DNA of 64,000 bases. It comes from Pseudonocardia sp. N23 (GTDB taxonomy: Bacteria; Actinomycetota; Actinomycetes; Mycobacteriales; Pseudonocardiaceae). Position numbers and translations under genes: made by a program. The stretch is taken from NCBI RefSeq assembly GCF_002583555.1, contig NZ_BEGX01000052.1, positions 138,644-202,643 of the forward strand, read 5' to 3'. Of this stretch, positions 63,036 through 64,000 are shown piece by piece. Position 1 is the stretch's first letter; each line of letters starts with the position of its first letter. The notes beneath the pieces are model-generated. The model was not told the origin of the DNA. It saw only the letters and a program-made list of their open reading frames with translations, and ran no database searches.

Positions 63036-63042
63036 GGCGTCG

Positions 63043-63972
63043 GTGCGCGCGCTGCTCGTGGTGAACCCGCAGGCCACGTCCACCACTCCGGCGGGACGTG
63101 ACGTGCTGGCGCACGCGCTCGCCAGCGAGCTGAAGCTCGACGTCCTGCTCACCGACTACCGCGGTCACGCGGCGGAGGTCACCGAGCAGGCGGTCGCCGA
63201 CGGCATCGAGCTGGTGGTCGCCCTCGGCGGCGACGGCACGGTCAACGAGGTCGTCAACGGGATGCTGGCGCGCGGCCTGCCGTCGGATCCGTCGTCGGCG
63301 CCCGCGCTCGCGGTGGTGCCGGGTGGATCGGCCAACGTGTTCGCCCGGGCTCTCGGGATGCCGCGCGATCCCATGGAGGCGACCGGCACGATCCTCAACG
63401 CGTTGGAGGAACAGCGCAGCAGGCTCGTGGGGCTCGGCCGCACGGCCGACCGCTGGTTCACCTTCAACGCGGGCCTGGGGCTCGACGCCGAGGTCGTGGC
63501 GGCCGTCGAGCGGGCGCGCGCGCAGGGCCTGGAGGCCACGCCGATGCGCTACGCGCGCACCGCGCTGCGGGAGTACTGGAACGAGCGGCGCCGGCCGCCG
63601 TCGATGACCGTCGAGATCCCGGGTGCGGCACCGCTGGAGGGTGTGCGGCTGGCGTTCGTCAGCAACACCGATCCGTGGACGTATCTGGACGGGCGGGCGG
63701 TGCGGCTCAACCCCGGCGCCTCGTTCACCGATGGGCTCGCGCTGTTCGCGCTGAAGGACCTCGGGGTGCCGACGATCGCGGGTGTGCTGCGGCAGGCGCT
63801 GCGCCCCGACGGCGACCCGCGGGGCCGCCACGTCGCCCGTCAGGACGCCGTGGCCTGGGTGAAGGTGCGTTCCGACAAGCCGCTGGCGCTGCAGATCGAC
63901 GGCGACCACATCGGCGCGCGGACGGAGATGGAGTTCCGTGCGGTGCCCCGTGCGCTGCGCGTCGTCGTGTGA
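63043..63972 (+). CDS. Diacylglycerol/lipid kinase family protein
   Basis: A 309-residue lipid kinase of the DgkB/YegS type, which phosphorylates diacylglycerol or related lipids. LLVVNPQATST starts the nucleotide domain, VVALGGDGTVNEVVNGM is the signature and VVPGGSANVFARALGMP follows; the C-terminal lipid domain has FNAGLGLDAEV, FVSNTDPWTYLDG and a closing LQIDGDHIG. The GTG at 63043 is leaderless by its -10. The last 28 bp of the window hold no feature. Confidence 0.92.
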   Translation: MRALLVVNPQATSTTPAGRDVLAHALASELKLDVLLTDYRGHAAEVTEQAVADGIELVVALGGDGTVNEVVNGMLARGLPSDPSSAPALAVVPGGSANVFARALGMPRDPMEATGTILNALEEQRSRLVGLGRTADRWFTFNAGLGLDAEVVAAVERARAQGLEATPMRYARTALREYWNERRRPPSMTVEIPGAAPLEGVRLAFVSNTDPWTYLDGRAVRLNPGASFTDGLALFALKDLGVPTIAGVLRQALRPDGDPRGRHVARQDAVAWVKVRSDKPLALQIDGDHIGARTEMEFRAVPRALRVVV

Positions 63973-64000
63973 GAGGGGCTGCTCGTCGTAGCCGAACGGC

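Overview
The window is very GC-rich (roughly 73%), uses many GTG starts, and encodes a typical actinobacterial core: the SCO1664-type kinase/DUF3090/histidine-phosphatase set, the fused 2-oxoglutarate enzyme Kgd followed by a DUF6104 protein, nickel superoxide dismutase with its protease SodX, an RsdA-like anti-sigma factor, and several luciferase-like oxidoreductases. Gene content and codon style point to the Pseudonocardiales, probably Pseudonocardia; the genus is an inference.

Layout. 0-6.7 kb: gnd, a histidine phosphatase, the SCO1664/DUF3090/phosphatase group, uppP and an aldo/keto reductase. 6.8-11.8 kb: a DUF5703 protein, an AlkP-fold phosphodiesterase and a three-gene operon (M20 peptidase, SDR, quinone-type oxidoreductase). 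11.9-16 kb: tRNA-Leu(GAG), an SRPBCC-ArsR-DUF899 operon in which the DUF899 gene is broken, other decayed genes, and a SixA-type phosphatase. 16-23 kb: RsdA-like anti-sigma factor, a MarR/LLM pair, an MSMEG_0568-type radical SAM enzyme and glmS. 23-32 kb: a broken DUF559-type nuclease gene, a single-chain asymmetric ABC exporter, an adenosine deaminase pseudogene, an acyl-CoA synthetase, an LLM enzyme and a degenerate histidine phosphatase. 32-36.2 kb: kgd and DUF6104. 36.3-40.1 kb: a four-gene cassette of two small helical proteins, a soluble three-domain FtsK/EccC-like ATPase and a helical partner. 40-44.9 kb: a DUF5134 membrane protein, LLM and SDR enzymes around a GAF/Fis regulator with a 27-bp perfect palindrome, and a PadR repressor. 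45-48.5 kb: an osmoprotectant (ProU/OpuC type) ABC operon. 48.6-57.3 kb: a GGDEF/EAL protein, malic enzyme, small metabolic enzymes and a two-component system. 57.3-64 kb: sodX/sodN, an RluA-type pseudouridine synthase, a methyltransferase, a histidine phosphatase, an L,D-transpeptidase, a GNAT enzyme, and a divergent membrane protein/lipid kinase pair.

Three themes stand out. About ten starts carry a TANNNT -10 hexamer 6-7 nt upstream, which predicts leaderless mRNAs. At least five genes (DUF899, a hypothetical, an Ig-like secreted protein, the DUF559 nuclease, adenosine deaminase), and perhaps seven, are broken by frameshifts or internal deletions. The least explained functional unit is the 36.3-40.1 kb FtsK-like cassette, which resembles the logic of type VII secretion (small helical-hairpin proteins plus a multi-domain FtsK ATPase) but has no membrane component.
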